From NCBI GenBank assembly GCA_018873225.1, contig JAEILZ010000008.1, forward strand, positions 2,728,001-2,792,000: 64,000 nucleotides of DNA, written 5' to 3'. This DNA is from [Phialemoniopsis] sp. UDSM-2020. Lineage: Eukaryota; Ascomycota; Sordariomycetes; Thyridiales; Thyridiaceae. The notes under the pieces are model-generated. The model ran no database searches, was not told the origin of the DNA, and was given only the letters and a program-made list of their open reading frames with translations. The translations under genes were made by a program, and so were the position numbers. Positions 31,904 to 42,057 of the stretch are shown here, one piece after another. How positions within the stretch are numbered: the stretch's first letter is position 1; the number at the start of each line of letters is the position of its first letter.

Positions 31904-33973
31904 ATGGCCAACCCCATTTGGTCGACGGTCATTGACCGCGTTGCGTCATGGTCCATGGCGTCATCAACTGTGGCAGCTGCTGACTACCTTCTCGTGAGCC
32001 CTAGACAAGTTATACAACACGTGTACGAACTGGTCCAGTCTGCCTTATTACTGTCCATTACTCCCGGCCAGTTCCCTGCGCCAGCCGGAGGATCGGCAAC
32101 ACAGATCGACACCAGAACATGGCTCATCGATGCCAAAGCCGGCTCGGATTATTTCACATTAGACTTCCCCAACGGCACTGCCTTTGTCCTCGATGCGATA
32201 GACGGTCAATATGTCTTGCCCAGCGATGCGGACGCCGGCCCCGTCTATGGCCGCGGCCGGGCTTGGTGGCTGCCGGCTTCGCCATTCTCGCCGCAGTCCG
32301 CTTACATGATTGCCACGGACGGTGCCATTTCCGTGGCTTGTAGCAACGAACACAAGGCAGCTTGTTCGATCACGGTCCAGGCCTCAAGCGCAAACGCTAC
32401 AGCTTACGCCGCCCGCCCACATGCAGATATCCACGGAGATGAATACATCTTCGAGTTCCCCGGATCCGATGGCCTAGCAGATGCACTGGCTGGCTTCTAC
32501 TGGGGCACAATGCTACCCTCCGTCGTCGAGCGGACGCGTGCGAAGGACTACCCAGACTCCGAAGGTTTCGTCATTAGTACTCTGGCGGACAAATATGTCG
32601 GTACCTACCCCGATGTCGACCACGAGTTCCAGATAAAGGGGCGCATAGCGTGGGGAAGTGATCTAGACCTTGCCATTGTGCGACGCATGATCGAACTCGA
32701 GCTGAGACTGATGCGCGAAGACTACTGCGGCTTATGGCGGGCGCCCTGTGCAGTACAACCCTCCGGAGAGCGAGAGTACAACTTGCGAAGAAGTAGTGAG
32801 GATGGCGAGACCAACGCAGTCATGTTTCTTGTCTCGGGAAACGTCGAGATGATTGAGTCTGTGTGGCTCTACGTGGCGCGCACCAAGGACCTGGACTGGC
32901 TCCGGATTCACTTGGAAGATATTGAGATGGGCGCGTGGAGCGTAGAGCAGCATATCGACCCCCTCGGGCGACTCTGGAGTGACGTATACTACGAGGACCA
33001 GGTCATCAAGGATGGGCGAGAGACCATGTCGGCGGCTTTGGCAGCACGGGCATTTCGTCTGCTTGCTGACTTGGAGCTCCTCCTCGGCCGCGTCGACAGG
33101 GCGAAGCACTTCTCCAAACAACAAAAGCGTCTCTCCCAAGCTCTCATCAAACCCCTGCCGCAAGGCTACTGGGACCCGACACAGAACCGCTTCGTCGACT
33201 GGGTCGACAGAACAGGCTGGGCGCACGACCACATCCACCTCCTAGCCAACATCCTCCCCGTCATGCTGGACATGACAACCCCCGCCCAGACCGCGAGCAT
33301 CGAGTCGCTCATCGCCGCCGAGCTCCCCGAGTTCCAGCGCTTCCCGACGTTTCTGTCAGCTCGCATCGCCGACTACAACAGCAGCGAGATCGGCGACGGC
33401 GGGCCGTACGACCTCTGCGCCGCGGGCCGCTACTGGGCCTGGGACGCCGCGTACTGGGCCTGGCGCGGCGACGGCGCCATGCTGCGCGAGCAGCTGGACA
33501 AGGTGGCCACCATGGGCGCCGCGGATGGCTACGTCATGGGCGAGCGGTACGACATGGGCCACGTGTACTACGGCGACGATCCAAAGCCGTGGCACGGCGC
33601 GGCGCACTACTATGAGTATCCCTGTGTGTACTCTTGGGTGATGCTGCATGATTATGTCGGCGTGCAGCCTTCGTTGGCGGCGGACGTACGGCTGAGGCCT
33701 ATGCTTGTTGGTGATGGGTCGGTGACGCTGATGCAGGCTGCGTGGCAGCTGAGGTATGAGTTGAAGAATGGGTCGTTCACGTTGCAGAACTTAGCTGGTA
33801 AGGCTAGGACATTTGAGATCGATCTTCGCGGCTTATCCGGAGACAAGGTGGGGCTGAGTGTCTACCTGGGAGGGAACATAATGCCGCTGACTGACCAGCC
33901 AATTGAAGTTGAGGCGGGTCAGGAGTTGCAAGTTCTGGGGCTGTCGGACAATGCTGGTGATAAAGTAGTGTGA
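31904..33973 (+). CDS. Six-hairpin glycosidase-like protein, family not assigned
   Basis: Intronless, 689 residues. The first ATG of the frame is at 31904; a second in-frame ATG at 31955 (MASSTVAAADYLL) is an equally possible start, and no clear signal peptide is seen. An N-terminal beta-rich part (residues 1-190) is followed by an alpha-rich region containing LAGFYWGTMLP, DLDWLRIHLEDI, DPLGRLWSDVYYEDQVIKDGRE, GYWDPTQNRFVDWVDRTGWAHDHIHLLAN and RYWAWDAAYWAW, then a C-terminal beta domain. This order fits the (alpha/alpha)6-barrel glycosidases such as GH78, GH95 and GH63 relatives. Candidate catalytic acids are in the DRTGWAHDHIHL and GERYDMGHVYYG segments, but I cannot assign them. The Trp- and Tyr-rich segments suggest a carbohydrate-binding groove. 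Confidence 0.7.
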   Translation: MANPIWSTVIDRVASWSMASSTVAAADYLLVSPRQVIQHVYELVQSALLLSITPGQFPAPAGGSATQIDTRTWLIDAKAGSDYFTLDFPNGTAFVLDAIDGQYVLPSDADAGPVYGRGRAWWLPASPFSPQSAYMIATDGAISVACSNEHKAACSITVQASSANATAYAARPHADIHGDEYIFEFPGSDGLADALAGFYWGTMLPSVVERTRAKDYPDSEGFVISTLADKYVGTYPDVDHEFQIKGRIAWGSDLDLAIVRRMIELELRLMREDYCGLWRAPCAVQPSGEREYNLRRSSEDGETNAVMFLVSGNVEMIESVWLYVARTKDLDWLRIHLEDIEMGAWSVEQHIDPLGRLWSDVYYEDQVIKDGRETMSAALAARAFRLLADLELLLGRVDRAKHFSKQQKRLSQALIKPLPQGYWDPTQNRFVDWVDRTGWAHDHIHLLANILPVMLDMTTPAQTASIESLIAAELPEFQRFPTFLSARIADYNSSEIGDGGPYDLCAAGRYWAWDAAYWAWRGDGAMLREQLDKVATMGAADGYVMGERYDMGHVYYGDDPKPWHGAAHYYEYPCVYSWVMLHDYVGVQPSLAADVRLRPMLVGDGSVTLMQAAWQLRYELKNGSFTLQNLAGKARTFEIDLRGLSGDKVGLSVYLGGNIMPLTDQPIEVEAGQELQVLGLSDNAGDKVV

Positions 33974-34459
33974 TCAACGTGTAGGTAGGTCTGTCTATCT
34001 GCACCGAGCGTCAGTCATGATCCAAGGTTTCCGTTTTATATCTTTCTCTGACTCTTGAAATCAACTAAAAGTTCATTACGACGTAAGCACTACATTATCC
34101 GTGTTCTAGAGAGAGTATGGTAGTTGCCAGCATTTGTCACAGTTTCGATACAAGACTATTCACTAGTGATGAAAGTTATACGAAGCTATTGACACTTCTT
34201 GACTAGCTTGCAACTAACTCGAGTGCCTACCAATAATTAAAAGAGAACAGAACATCACTAGAAGTGACAGGAATCTCAAAGTTGTCGGGGAGCGACTCAT
34301 CTGGTGCGCTGCGTAGCCGCCAGTTTCTACAAGGGTCGCTTACAGAGGCTATCGCATGCTATCAGTGGGCAGCTAGTGATATCACCTCGAAACCTGAACA
34401 TCCCCTCATGTTTCCTCGTGTTGCTTGGGATGGCAAGGTCGGTTGGTCTAAGTCATCAC

Positions 34460-34472
34460 GGGGGGGGGGGGG
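34460..34472. repeat. Poly-G tract (13 bp)
   Basis: A run of 13 G residues lies after ATCAC. It is a possible site of length variation or sequencing error. Confidence 0.9.
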
Positions 34473-34506
34473 TAATTCTGGTAGAAGTGCGTACTGAAGA
34501 CGCTAG

Positions 34507-34520
34507 CGGAACCAAACCCG
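34507..34520 (+). promoter_or_regulatory. CGG-N8-CCG site 1 (SMP-30 promoter)
   Basis: Sequence CGGAACCAAACCCG, an inverted CGG pair with an 8-bp gap, 417 bp before the SMP-30 start. A candidate Zn2Cys6 regulator site. Confidence 0.5.
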
Positions 34521-34699
34521 TTGGCTCAATATTTTAGCCCATTCTAGCGTTTAGTCGCCCTAGGTGCCAGATTGGCTCTCGTGGGACAGACGACGAGCCT
34601 TGCTGCTTAGGGCTTAGTCCAGTGTCCGCAGAGATGCTCTGGCTCGTCTTCACCAGATTTCAAAACACATCATTATAGTCCACTCTCTGGCGACATCAA

Positions 34700-34713
34700 C
34701 GGATATACACCCG
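34700..34713 (+). promoter_or_regulatory. CGG-N8-CCG site 2 (SMP-30 promoter)
   Basis: Sequence CGGATATACACCCG, of the CGGAT-N6-CCG form, 224 bp before the SMP-30 start. Confidence 0.6.
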
Positions 34714-34936
34714 TCTACTGGGACCGGGGCCCCGGATCCAAGGCTGAATCAAGGTCAAGATCGCGGGGAAAGGATTGTGGGGAGTGATCTCGAGATACGC
34801 GCGTGACGACTCTATAAACCACGACGATGATCTAGGAGAGCTGGAGGCTTCTGCATTACAGCAATCGCTTCGTTTCTCTAACGCCGTCACAACACTGCTT
34901 CCTGCACACTAATCTCCTTCGGTTTGAAACATCACC

Positions 34937-35875
34937 ATGACGTCCACAAACGGAACATCCCAGCCCCAGGAGCTCTCCCACAAGCCCCTGGCCGACGGCA
35001 TGTACTTCGGCGAGTCGCCGCGATACCGCGATGGCCAGCTGTACATCAGCGACATGACCGGCAAGACAATCTACACCATCGACGCGACCACCGGGCAAAA
35101 GTCCGTCCTCGTAGAGGTCGAGAACCAGCCCAACGGCATGTGCTTCACCGACGACGGCGCGCTCATCTACTCGTCCATGTTCGACGCCAAGCTCTACCGC
35201 CTCAAGGACGGCCAGCACTCGCTCTACGCGGACATGTCGGCCGTCATGACGGGCTACTGCGGCGACATGGCCATTGACTCCCGGGGGCGCGTCTACATGG
35301 ACGACACGGGCGCGCGCGTCCTGCACGGCGAGTCGCCCAAGCCGGGCCGCATGCTGCTCGTCGGCACGGACGGCAAGGTGTCCACGGTCGCTGACAACAT
35401 CATCTTCCCCAATGCCGTCATGATCTCGGCTGACGGACGCTCGCTCTTTGTCGGAGAGACGTTTGGGTGCGGTCTGCTGCGCTACGATGTTGATCCCGAG
35501 ACGGGCGCGCTGAGCAACCGTCGGCAAGCCTGGGCCCCGTCGGCTCTCACTGGCAAGACACATGATGACCCGCGCGTCAGTATGATTGGTATCGACGGCG
35601 GATGCATGGATGCCGAGGGCGGGATCTGGCTGAGCATGCTAGGGCTTGAGCAGTGGGTGCGTCTTGATGCGCAGGGCAATGTTTCGCACCGAATCAAGAC
35701 CGAGGGCCATGCGACGGCATGTGCGTTGGGCGGGGAGGATGGCAAGACACTGTTCCTTGTGACGAACTGGGTACCCGAGGGAGAGAACCTTTTCAAGGCT
35801 ATGGTAGCCAAGAGGACTAAATGTACTGTTAGCACGGCTCGTGTGGAGGTTGGTCGGGGTGCGGCACGTCCTTGA
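34937..35875 (+). CDS. SMP-30/gluconolactonase family lactonase
   Basis: Intronless, 312 residues. The ATG at 34937 has a good fungal context (ATCACCATGA). It is a six-bladed beta-propeller: the metal-ligand Glu26 lies in YFGESPRYRDG, with further ligand positions in DNIIFPNAVMISADGR (Asn) and GIDGGCMDAEGGIWLS (Asp). Family members hydrolyse lactones or related cyclic esters, using a divalent metal. Within this cluster it is a natural partner for a Baeyer-Villiger enzyme, whose products are esters and lactones. The first two cluster motifs lie in its promoter. Confidence 0.9.
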   Translation: MTSTNGTSQPQELSHKPLADGMYFGESPRYRDGQLYISDMTGKTIYTIDATTGQKSVLVEVENQPNGMCFTDDGALIYSSMFDAKLYRLKDGQHSLYADMSAVMTGYCGDMAIDSRGRVYMDDTGARVLHGESPKPGRMLLVGTDGKVSTVADNIIFPNAVMISADGRSLFVGETFGCGLLRYDVDPETGALSNRRQAWAPSALTGKTHDDPRVSMIGIDGGCMDAEGGIWLSMLGLEQWVRLDAQGNVSHRIKTEGHATACALGGEDGKTLFLVTNWVPEGENLFKAMVAKRTKCTVSTARVEVGRGAARP

Positions 35876-36099
35876 ATTATGTGACTTGTGTTAGGGACAA
35901 CTGTCAAAGAGAAAATCGTTTCTGGCTACAAAATTAGAATTATGTGCACTTTCCAGGACTCGTACTTTTTCTATCAAGTTACACTCTATTCATGACTACC
36001 AAACACATTTTGCTACTATGACTCTATGATATACTTCCTGACCGGCTGTTCTCTTCGTCGATACGTTCAGTGCTCACTCCACAGTGATGTGATCTCCTC

Positions 36100-37575
36100 T
36101 TAAGCTCTTGTAAACTCCAGTCCGGTGGTAATGCTTCCGTACTTGGCACGCAACAGATCCAAAAAGTAGTTTGTCCTGCCTTGCCAGGGACCAGAGTCGC
36201 CACATTTGGGCAAGTCACTTGCAGATTCCTTCACATAGGTAGCGTCGAGATTCCATATAGGATAAGGTCGGAGGGAGGCAGGTTTGCGCACCCTGGGTGT
36301 GGCGCTACTCAGCCCCTTCTTGTCCAGATGCTGCAGTACTCGACAGACCAGGTTGGCTGTGGCCTCCGCTCCCAGTGTCCAGGATGCGTTAACATAACCC
36401 AACATGAACGCGAGGTTGGGGACATCTTGCAGCATGGCCGTTCGCCAGGCGTAGCGGTTCGCGAGGTCGATCTGCTCCCCGTCCACGCTGACACGGATGT
36501 GGCCGCCGATGGCGAGCTTGAGACCAGTTGCAGTGATGATGATGTCCGCTTCGAGGCGCTGGCCAGACTGGAGTATGATTGCATTGTCCGTCACTGTTTC
36601 AATGTGCCCGGTCTCGACGGTGGCATTGCCCCGACGCATGCTCTCAAAGAAGTCGCCATTGGGAGTGAAGCACAGCCGTTGGTCCCAAGGCCGGTAGGTC
36701 GGCCGGAAATGCGGGTCCAGAGGGATGTGCTTGGGCAATTGGTCTGCAACCATGCCTTCGAGCTTTGACCTCGCCTTGCCTGGGAATGCTCGGCAGAGAT
36801 AGAAGATCATGGCAGTCATCCACATAAATGACCACCGGCTCAGCCTCAGAGCCCACGACTTGGGGAAGATCTTGTAAGGCCAAGTGTTGCCCACAGTGTT
36901 GTCCGTGGAAAGGATGTAGGTTGGGCTTCTCTGGAGCATCGTGACATGGCCAGCCTTCTTGGCCACGTTGGGGAGGAGTGTGATAGCAGTGGCTCCACTG
37001 CCTATGATGACCACCTTCTTCCCCTGATAGTCCAAGTCTTCTGGCCAGAATTGAGGGTGGACAATCTGACCCTTGAAGTTCTCATAAAGCCCCGGGATCT
37101 GTGGCCTCAGGGGGTCCTTGTAGTCGTAGTAACCACTGCTGAGGACCAAAAAGCGAGCGTGGACGGCCTTTTGGTGATTGTCATCGGCGTCTACAATCAG
37201 GTCCCATGCCTGGCTCCGAGATGACCAGTTCGCAGAGACAACACGATGCCGAAGCTTGATATGGGGCAGGATGCCATCCTCTTCGGCAGCGTCGCGGAGA
37301 TATTGCGCGATCGAATCTCCGTCTGCGATCGCCCGGTTCTCGACCCATAGCTTCCACTCGAAACCAAATGTCTGCAAGTCGGTATCCGATCGGATACCAG
37401 GGTACCGAAAGAGGTCCCAGGTACCGCCAATTTTGTCGCGAGCTTCGAAGATTGCGTAGCTTAGATGGGGCAGCTTTGTGCGGATATGATGCGCAGTGTT
37501 GATGCCGGAGATACCAGCACCAATGATGACGACATCGTACACTTCGGCAGCTTGCGCGTGGACCTTCTCTCCCAT
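36100..37575 (-). CDS. Baeyer-Villiger monooxygenase, EthA/MymA-like
   Basis: Intronless, 491 residues, matching the short EthA-type BVMO class rather than the long fungal class. The ATG at 37575 is MGEKVHAQAAEVYD. FAD-binding VVIIGAGISGINTAHHI opens the fold; GGTWDLFRYPGIRSDTDLQ is typical of EthA relatives. The BVMO fingerprint is FKGQIVHPQFWP (FxGxxxHxxxWP). The second Rossmann motif is VVIIGSGATAI and the C-terminal motif ADIIITATGL. The class converts ketones to esters with NADPH and O2. The short intronless form is typical of actinobacterial enzymes, so transfer is possible. It shares its promoter with the divergent decarboxylase gene, including cluster site 5. Confidence 0.92.
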   Translation of the reverse strand: MGEKVHAQAAEVYDVVIIGAGISGINTAHHIRTKLPHLSYAIFEARDKIGGTWDLFRYPGIRSDTDLQTFGFEWKLWVENRAIADGDSIAQYLRDAAEEDGILPHIKLRHRVVSANWSSRSQAWDLIVDADDNHQKAVHARFLVLSSGYYDYKDPLRPQIPGLYENFKGQIVHPQFWPEDLDYQGKKVVIIGSGATAITLLPNVAKKAGHVTMLQRSPTYILSTDNTVGNTWPYKIFPKSWALRLSRWSFMWMTAMIFYLCRAFPGKARSKLEGMVADQLPKHIPLDPHFRPTYRPWDQRLCFTPNGDFFESMRRGNATVETGHIETVTDNAIILQSGQRLEADIIITATGLKLAIGGHIRVSVDGEQIDLANRYAWRTAMLQDVPNLAFMLGYVNASWTLGAEATANLVCRVLQHLDKKGLSSATPRVRKPASLRPYPIWNLDATYVKESASDLPKCGDSGPWQGRTNYFLDLLRAKYGSITTGLEFTRA

Positions 37576-38168
37576 TGCGTTGAGATGATATTTCTTGACT
37601 CGGAGAAGTTAAAATGTGAATGAAATACTGGTCAAAACGTGTCAGGACGTTGATGCTGAAACGCGAAGCGAGATGCTCTTTTGAGAGACAGTCCAAAATG
37701 CTACTAGGTATCACGATGCTAATGCGCTCGACGCGTTCCACCTTGACGCGGACGATGACCCGGAGTGACCTATCAGTATTCAGTGTTATATAATCAATGT
37801 TAGCTGAAACTTGGTACCTCGTTGGGCACGCTGGTGGGACTGCGGATGAGCATCCGCATCCGGCTGCTGGGGCTCCCGGGGAGACATGGCCAGGCTCCAC
37901 CATTGCTCTCCGGGGATCCGGAGACACCCCCAGATGGAAAGTAGTACTTGCGGGGGATGACGCGGGGACGATTGAGCATCCGTCGTGGTGGGAAAGCTTC
38001 CGTTTGCGGATACCCAAGTGCTCATGAGACGTAACCGGTCAACTTCTTTAACTACAAATTAGACGGGGTCACGATGGCAATGAATGGTGATCCGGCTTCT
38101 CAGTTCATCTTATCCAACACAAAATTCTAACACGTACATCTTTGAACATCAAAAATCATACAGCAACC
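37576..38168. promoter_or_regulatory. Divergent promoter, BVMO / decarboxylase
   Basis: A 593-bp gap between head-to-head cluster genes, with one perfect palindrome (37841-37858) carrying motif site 5. No gene is present. Confidence 0.55.
37843..37856 (+). promoter_or_regulatory. CGG-N8-CCG site 5, within a perfect 18-bp palindrome
   Basis: Sequence CGGATGAGCATCCG lies inside TGCGGATGAGCATCCGCA: two 8-bp perfect arms around AG. It is the most symmetric copy of the CGGAT-N6-CCG motif and sits in the BVMO/decarboxylase divergent promoter. Confidence 0.65.
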
Positions 38169-39176
38169 ATGGCTCCTGACAGAATTGACGTACACCACCA
38201 CTTCGTGCCCGACTTTTACCGCGAAGGTATGCTTTCACCCAGACCCTTGTCATGCATGAACAAGTGAGCTAACAGAACGATAGCCGTCATCACCTCCGGC
38301 GGAGACCCTTCCGGCTGGATCGTTCCCGACTGGACCCCCGAGCTTGACGATGCCGTCAACAAGAAGTTTGGCATCGCCTCGACCGTCCTGTCTCTGACAG
38401 CCCCCGGCGCCTGCATCCTCAAGGACCCCAAGGCCTCCGCAGACCTAGCCCGCAAGACCAACGAGTACGCCGCCAAGCTGAGGGACGAGAACCCCAAGAA
38501 GTATGGCTTCTTCGCCGCGCTGCCCAACCTGCTGGACAAGGAGATCACCCTCAAGGAGATCGCCTACGCCTTCGACGTGCTCAAGGCCGACGGTGTCACC
38601 CTCTTCACCCGCTACGGCAAGGGCCACCAGTACCTCGGCCACCCGGACTTCAAGGACATCTGGGCCGAGCTCAACCGCCGGCACGCCATCGTCTTTGTCC
38701 ACCCGACGCACCCGGTCGACACCGAGCAGGTCAGCAACCTGCCGCAGCCCGTGATCCGGTACCCCTTCGAGACGACGACCGCGGCGCTCGACATGCTGCA
38801 CAACAAGACGGGCCGCAACAACCCCAACTGCAAGATCATCCTGTCGCACGCCGGCGGCACCCTGCCCTACCTCATCGGCCGCCCGGCGAGCATCCTGCCC
38901 AAGGGCCAGGAGGAACTCGATGCGTTCTGGGACGATGCGCGCAACTTCTACTACGACGTCGCCGTCGCGGGCACCGAGAACGTGCTCAAGATCCTCGAGA
39001 CGTTCGCCAAGCCGGGCCACATCCTGTACGGCAGCGATACGCCCTACGCGCACGACGGCATCATTGACTTCCACACGTCGAGGCTCGACGCATACGCGGA
39101 CAAGTTCCAGGACCCGAGCATGGCACAGAAGATCAACCGCGAGAATGCGCTGGCTCTGTTCCCCCAATTCAAGTAG
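38169..39176 (+). CDS. Amidohydrolase-fold decarboxylase, ACMSD/6-methylsalicylate-decarboxylase-like
   Basis: Two exons, 38169-38226 and 38284-39176, give 316 residues. The metal site is visible: the first HxH as VHHHFVP (H9, H11), then FVHPTHP, SHAGGTLP and the Asp of YGSDTPYAHDG. The ILKDPKASADLARKTNEYAA and YGFFAALPNLLD segments are typical of the ACMSD group, which performs non-oxidative decarboxylation of aromatic or related acids. The closest known fungal roles are 6-methylsalicylate decarboxylases such as PatG and YanB. There is no polyketide synthase here, so a catabolic role is more likely. The alternative is a lactone or amide hydrolase of the same fold. Confidence 0.87.
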
Positions 39177-39313
39177 ATACGTTCTGGATATAGCTAGTTA
39201 GCCGTCCTGGCGGCAACATCAGGCACCCAATACCAATTCGTTAAATGATTCTGCCTTCGTCTCTGACTTGAGATGTGCTGTGCTTGTGATCCGCAGCCCT
39301 CGAAATAGTCATG

Positions 39314-39327
39314 CGGCCCAGTTACCG
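39314..39327 (+). promoter_or_regulatory. CGG-N8-CCG site 3 (dehydrogenase promoter)
   Basis: Sequence CGGCCCAGTTACCG, 160 bp before the preferred dehydrogenase start. Confidence 0.5.
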
Positions 39328-39340
39328 TGAATGGTTCATA

Positions 39341-39354
39341 CGGATCCACAGCCG
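39341..39354 (+). promoter_or_regulatory. CGG-N8-CCG site 4 (dehydrogenase promoter)
   Basis: Sequence CGGATCCACAGCCG, of the CGGAT-N6-CCG form, 27 bp downstream of site 3. Confidence 0.6.
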
Positions 39355-39486
39355 GAAGGGCATCCCGCCGCGGGAGACAAACTGCTACGTACCCTACCCA
39401 CACGTGAGATATAGATGGCTATCATCGTGCCCACCCATCGCGAACAATACTATCAAATACGTATGATTCTCACCAAAAGCTTAGTC

Positions 39487-40757
39487 ATGTCTACACAAGA
39501 AAGTCTACGTACCAAGGCGTATGTCGTCGCTGAGAAGGGCGCCCCATTCACCCTGCAAGATGTACTTCTGGATGCGATACAACCGACCGAGGTCTTGGTG
39601 GAGATCAAGTACACCGGAATATGCCACACTGATATCGTCGTTCAGCAAGGTGGCATGCCCATCGGAGGGTACCCCTGCGTCCTAGGCCACGAAGGTGTCG
39701 GCATCGTCAAGCAAGTCGGCTCCGCCGTGGAAGACAAGTCCCTGACGCCGGGTGATACGGTCCTCCTCTCCTTCCACTCCTGCCGGGAGTGCCGCGCGTG
39801 TCTAGATGGGCGCTGCGGAAGCTGCCCTCACATGACGGCCACCAACTTCATCAACACGGCGCGTCGGGGCCCGGGCGCAAAGTCGCCTATCTCTCTGCCT
39901 GACGGCACTTCCGTCCACGGCCAGTTCTTCGGTCAATCCTCGTTGAGCAAGCATGCCGTGGTCACGGAGCGGTCAGTCGTCAAGGTTGATGCGCGTCCAG
40001 AGGACCTGCAGTTCCTCGCGCCTCTTTCGTGCGGATATCTCACCGGAGCCGGCACGATGATGAACGTCCTACGGCCCCAGAGCCACACGAGACTCGCTGT
40101 GTTGGGCATGGGCGCCGTGGGCCTCGCTGCGATGCTGGCGGCTAAGGCCATTGGAGTGCAGGAGGTCATTGCGGTGGACATTGTCGATGCAAAACTCCAA
40201 CTTGCAAAGGAACTGGGAGCCACGCATACTCTAAACTCCAAAAACATAACAGATCTTGGCTCGGGCATAAGGTCGATATTCCACAACGGGGTGGACCAGA
40301 TCGTCGACACCACTGGAGTGGGCGCTCTCTTACAGCAGTCATTCGACGCTCTCGCACACGAAGGTACCTTGGCTTTAGTAGGCGTGCCCAATCCGGCGGC
40401 TACGCTCCAGATCAATGCTCTCGACTGGTTACTATCCTGCAAGAGACTCATTGGTATCATTGAGGGCGGCGCAAACCCGCAAAAGGTTCGATCTCATATC
40501 AGCATGTATTATTACTGACGATGTCTAACACAAGCTACAGTTGATCCCCCATCTAGTCGAGCTGTTCAAGCAAGGCAAGTTCCCAGTCGACAAGATAGGC
40601 AAAGTCTACCCTGCTCAGAGCCTGGACCAAGCGATCACGGACCTCAAGTCTGGCGCAGTAAGTGCTCCAATAAGACACACGCTCACCGCCTTCGCCTCCT
40701 GACGGGTTGACAATTCCTTAGGTAATCAAGCCAATTCTATCCTGGGAAGAGGTATAG
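39487..40757 (+). CDS. Zinc-dependent aryl-alcohol-type dehydrogenase (MDR superfamily)
   Basis: Three exons, 39487-40485, 40541-40657 and 40722-40757, give 383 residues. I prefer the ATG at 39487 (MSTQESLRTKAYVVAEKG), where the family begins; an in-frame ATG at 39415 would add 24 residues. The catalytic zinc site is at GICHTD and the GHEGVG motif, the structural zinc loop has four Cys in the span CRECRACLDGRCGSC, and the NAD-binding loop is LGMGAVGLAAML. The AAIGV..VIAVDI segment suggests NAD(H) use. The closest described group is aryl-alcohol and benzyl-alcohol dehydrogenases, which interconvert aromatic alcohols and aldehydes. The last intron leaves a 36-nt final exon encoding VIKPILSWEEV. 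Confidence 0.9.
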
Positions 40758-41097
40758 GGCTGGCTTGAGACTCTCTCTCTGCGAACTGATGACGGCGATG
40801 GCATGAAGCCAGCGGCTTGGGTGGGTTGATCACCAGTCGACGAGTGGAGCCGCTTGCGGATGTAGTTCCGCCACGCCCCGGATGCACCCCAGATGGGCGG
40901 GTGTAGATCCGGTGTTAGTCCGAGCTACGGCCGGGGGGCAAGCATCACCCCAGGAAGGCCCATTGATGGCCTGGGGTCGCTTCCCCGGGCTGGCCGTAGG
41001 TCGGGGAAGCAAGTAGGAAATAGCAATAAGATATCGAGACCATATTGAGCTCCGTAGACGTGAAAATGTATGTGAACTCAGCACACTGTATGATACG
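40758..41097. promoter_or_regulatory. SDR promoter region
   Basis: A 340-bp gap with cluster site 6 at 40857-40870 and a near miss with a 7-bp gap about 45 bp downstream. No gene is seen. Confidence 0.5.
40857..40870 (+). promoter_or_regulatory. CGG-N8-CCG site 6 (SDR promoter)
   Basis: Sequence CGGATGTAGTTCCG, of the CGGAT-N6-CCG form, 228 bp before the SDR start. Confidence 0.6.
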
Positions 41098-42057
41098 ATG
41101 GCTGCCTCTTCAGCCAAAACCGCCGCCATAACGGCTGGCCTGCTTCACGGCAGGGTGTCCATCATCACTGGGGCATCGACAGGTCTGGGAAGGGCTACAG
41201 CTCTCGCCTTCATGAAGCATGGTGCCTCTGTAGTATGCGCCGACCGCAATCCGTCTCCGCGTGATCAACAGCCGACCCACGAGTTCATCCGAGAGCAAGG
41301 AGGAAAAGCCATATTCGCCCAGACCGATGTCGCGGACGAGAAAAGTGTTCAGAGCTTGATAGAACAAGCAGTCAAAGAGTTTGGGCGCCTTGATATGTAA
41401 GTTCCGCTCAATAAGCCGCCGTGTTGCTTGTCTTGCTCGACTGACGCGCTGTCGCTAGCATGATGAACAACGCAGGCATCGCATTCGAAGCAGCACAGCC
41501 AAAACCGATATGGGAGACTAGAGAGGACGACTTTGACGCCGTCTGCCGTGTCAATCTGCGAGGCACGTTCTTGGGATGCAAGTATGCCGGTGCACAGATG
41601 CTTCGCCAGCCCCGGGTCGAAGGCTACGCCAAAGCCGGGACCATCATTAACGTCGGCTCTGTCCTTGGTGTGATCGGCTTGGCCGGAGCTCCGGCATACT
41701 CAGCGACCAAGGGAGCAGTAGTCGCGCTGACTAGAACGGCTGCCATGGACTTTGGTCCGCATCACATTCACTGCAACTCGATTCTCCCAGGATGTAAGTG
41801 AGACAAGTCCTCAAGCCCAAAGATCTGCGTATTGACAGACCCTGCTCGCCACAGTTACACGTACGTCGATGATCTCGAATATGACAGATGGTGGAGAGAC
41901 AGAGAGACATATGGAACAGTGCCATCCTCTAAGAAGACTTGGGGACCCAGAAGAGATCGCCAATGCAGCCGTCTTTCTGGCTAGCGACCTGTCGAAAGGA
42001 ATTACTGGGGTGAACTTGTCAGTTGACGGCGGATTGCATGGGCAGTTGAGGTTCTAG
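41098..42057 (+). CDS. Short-chain dehydrogenase/reductase
   Basis: Three exons, 41098-41396, 41459-41793 and 41855-42057, give 278 residues, the classical SDR length. The TGASTGLG cofactor motif, NNAG, the Ser of INVGSVLG and the YSATKG catalytic Tyr/Lys pair are all present. The C-terminus has the usual [15 protein letters not shown] and NLSVDGG. The acidic residue at the end of strand 2 (VVCADRN) points to NAD(H). The substrate is unknown; in this cluster it may oxidise or reduce a ring or side-chain hydroxyl. Confidence 0.92.

Larger units (their letters stand above)
33974..34936. promoter_or_regulatory. Promoter region of the SMP-30 gene
   Basis: This 963-bp region has a 13-G run (34460-34472) and two CGG-N8-CCG sites (34507-34520 and 34700-34713), the most distal of the cluster. 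No other gene is seen. Confidence 0.5.
39177..39486. promoter_or_regulatory. Gap between decarboxylase and dehydrogenase, with two cluster motifs
   Basis: The 310-bp region carries sites 3 and 4, starting 27 bp apart. Confidence 0.5.
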
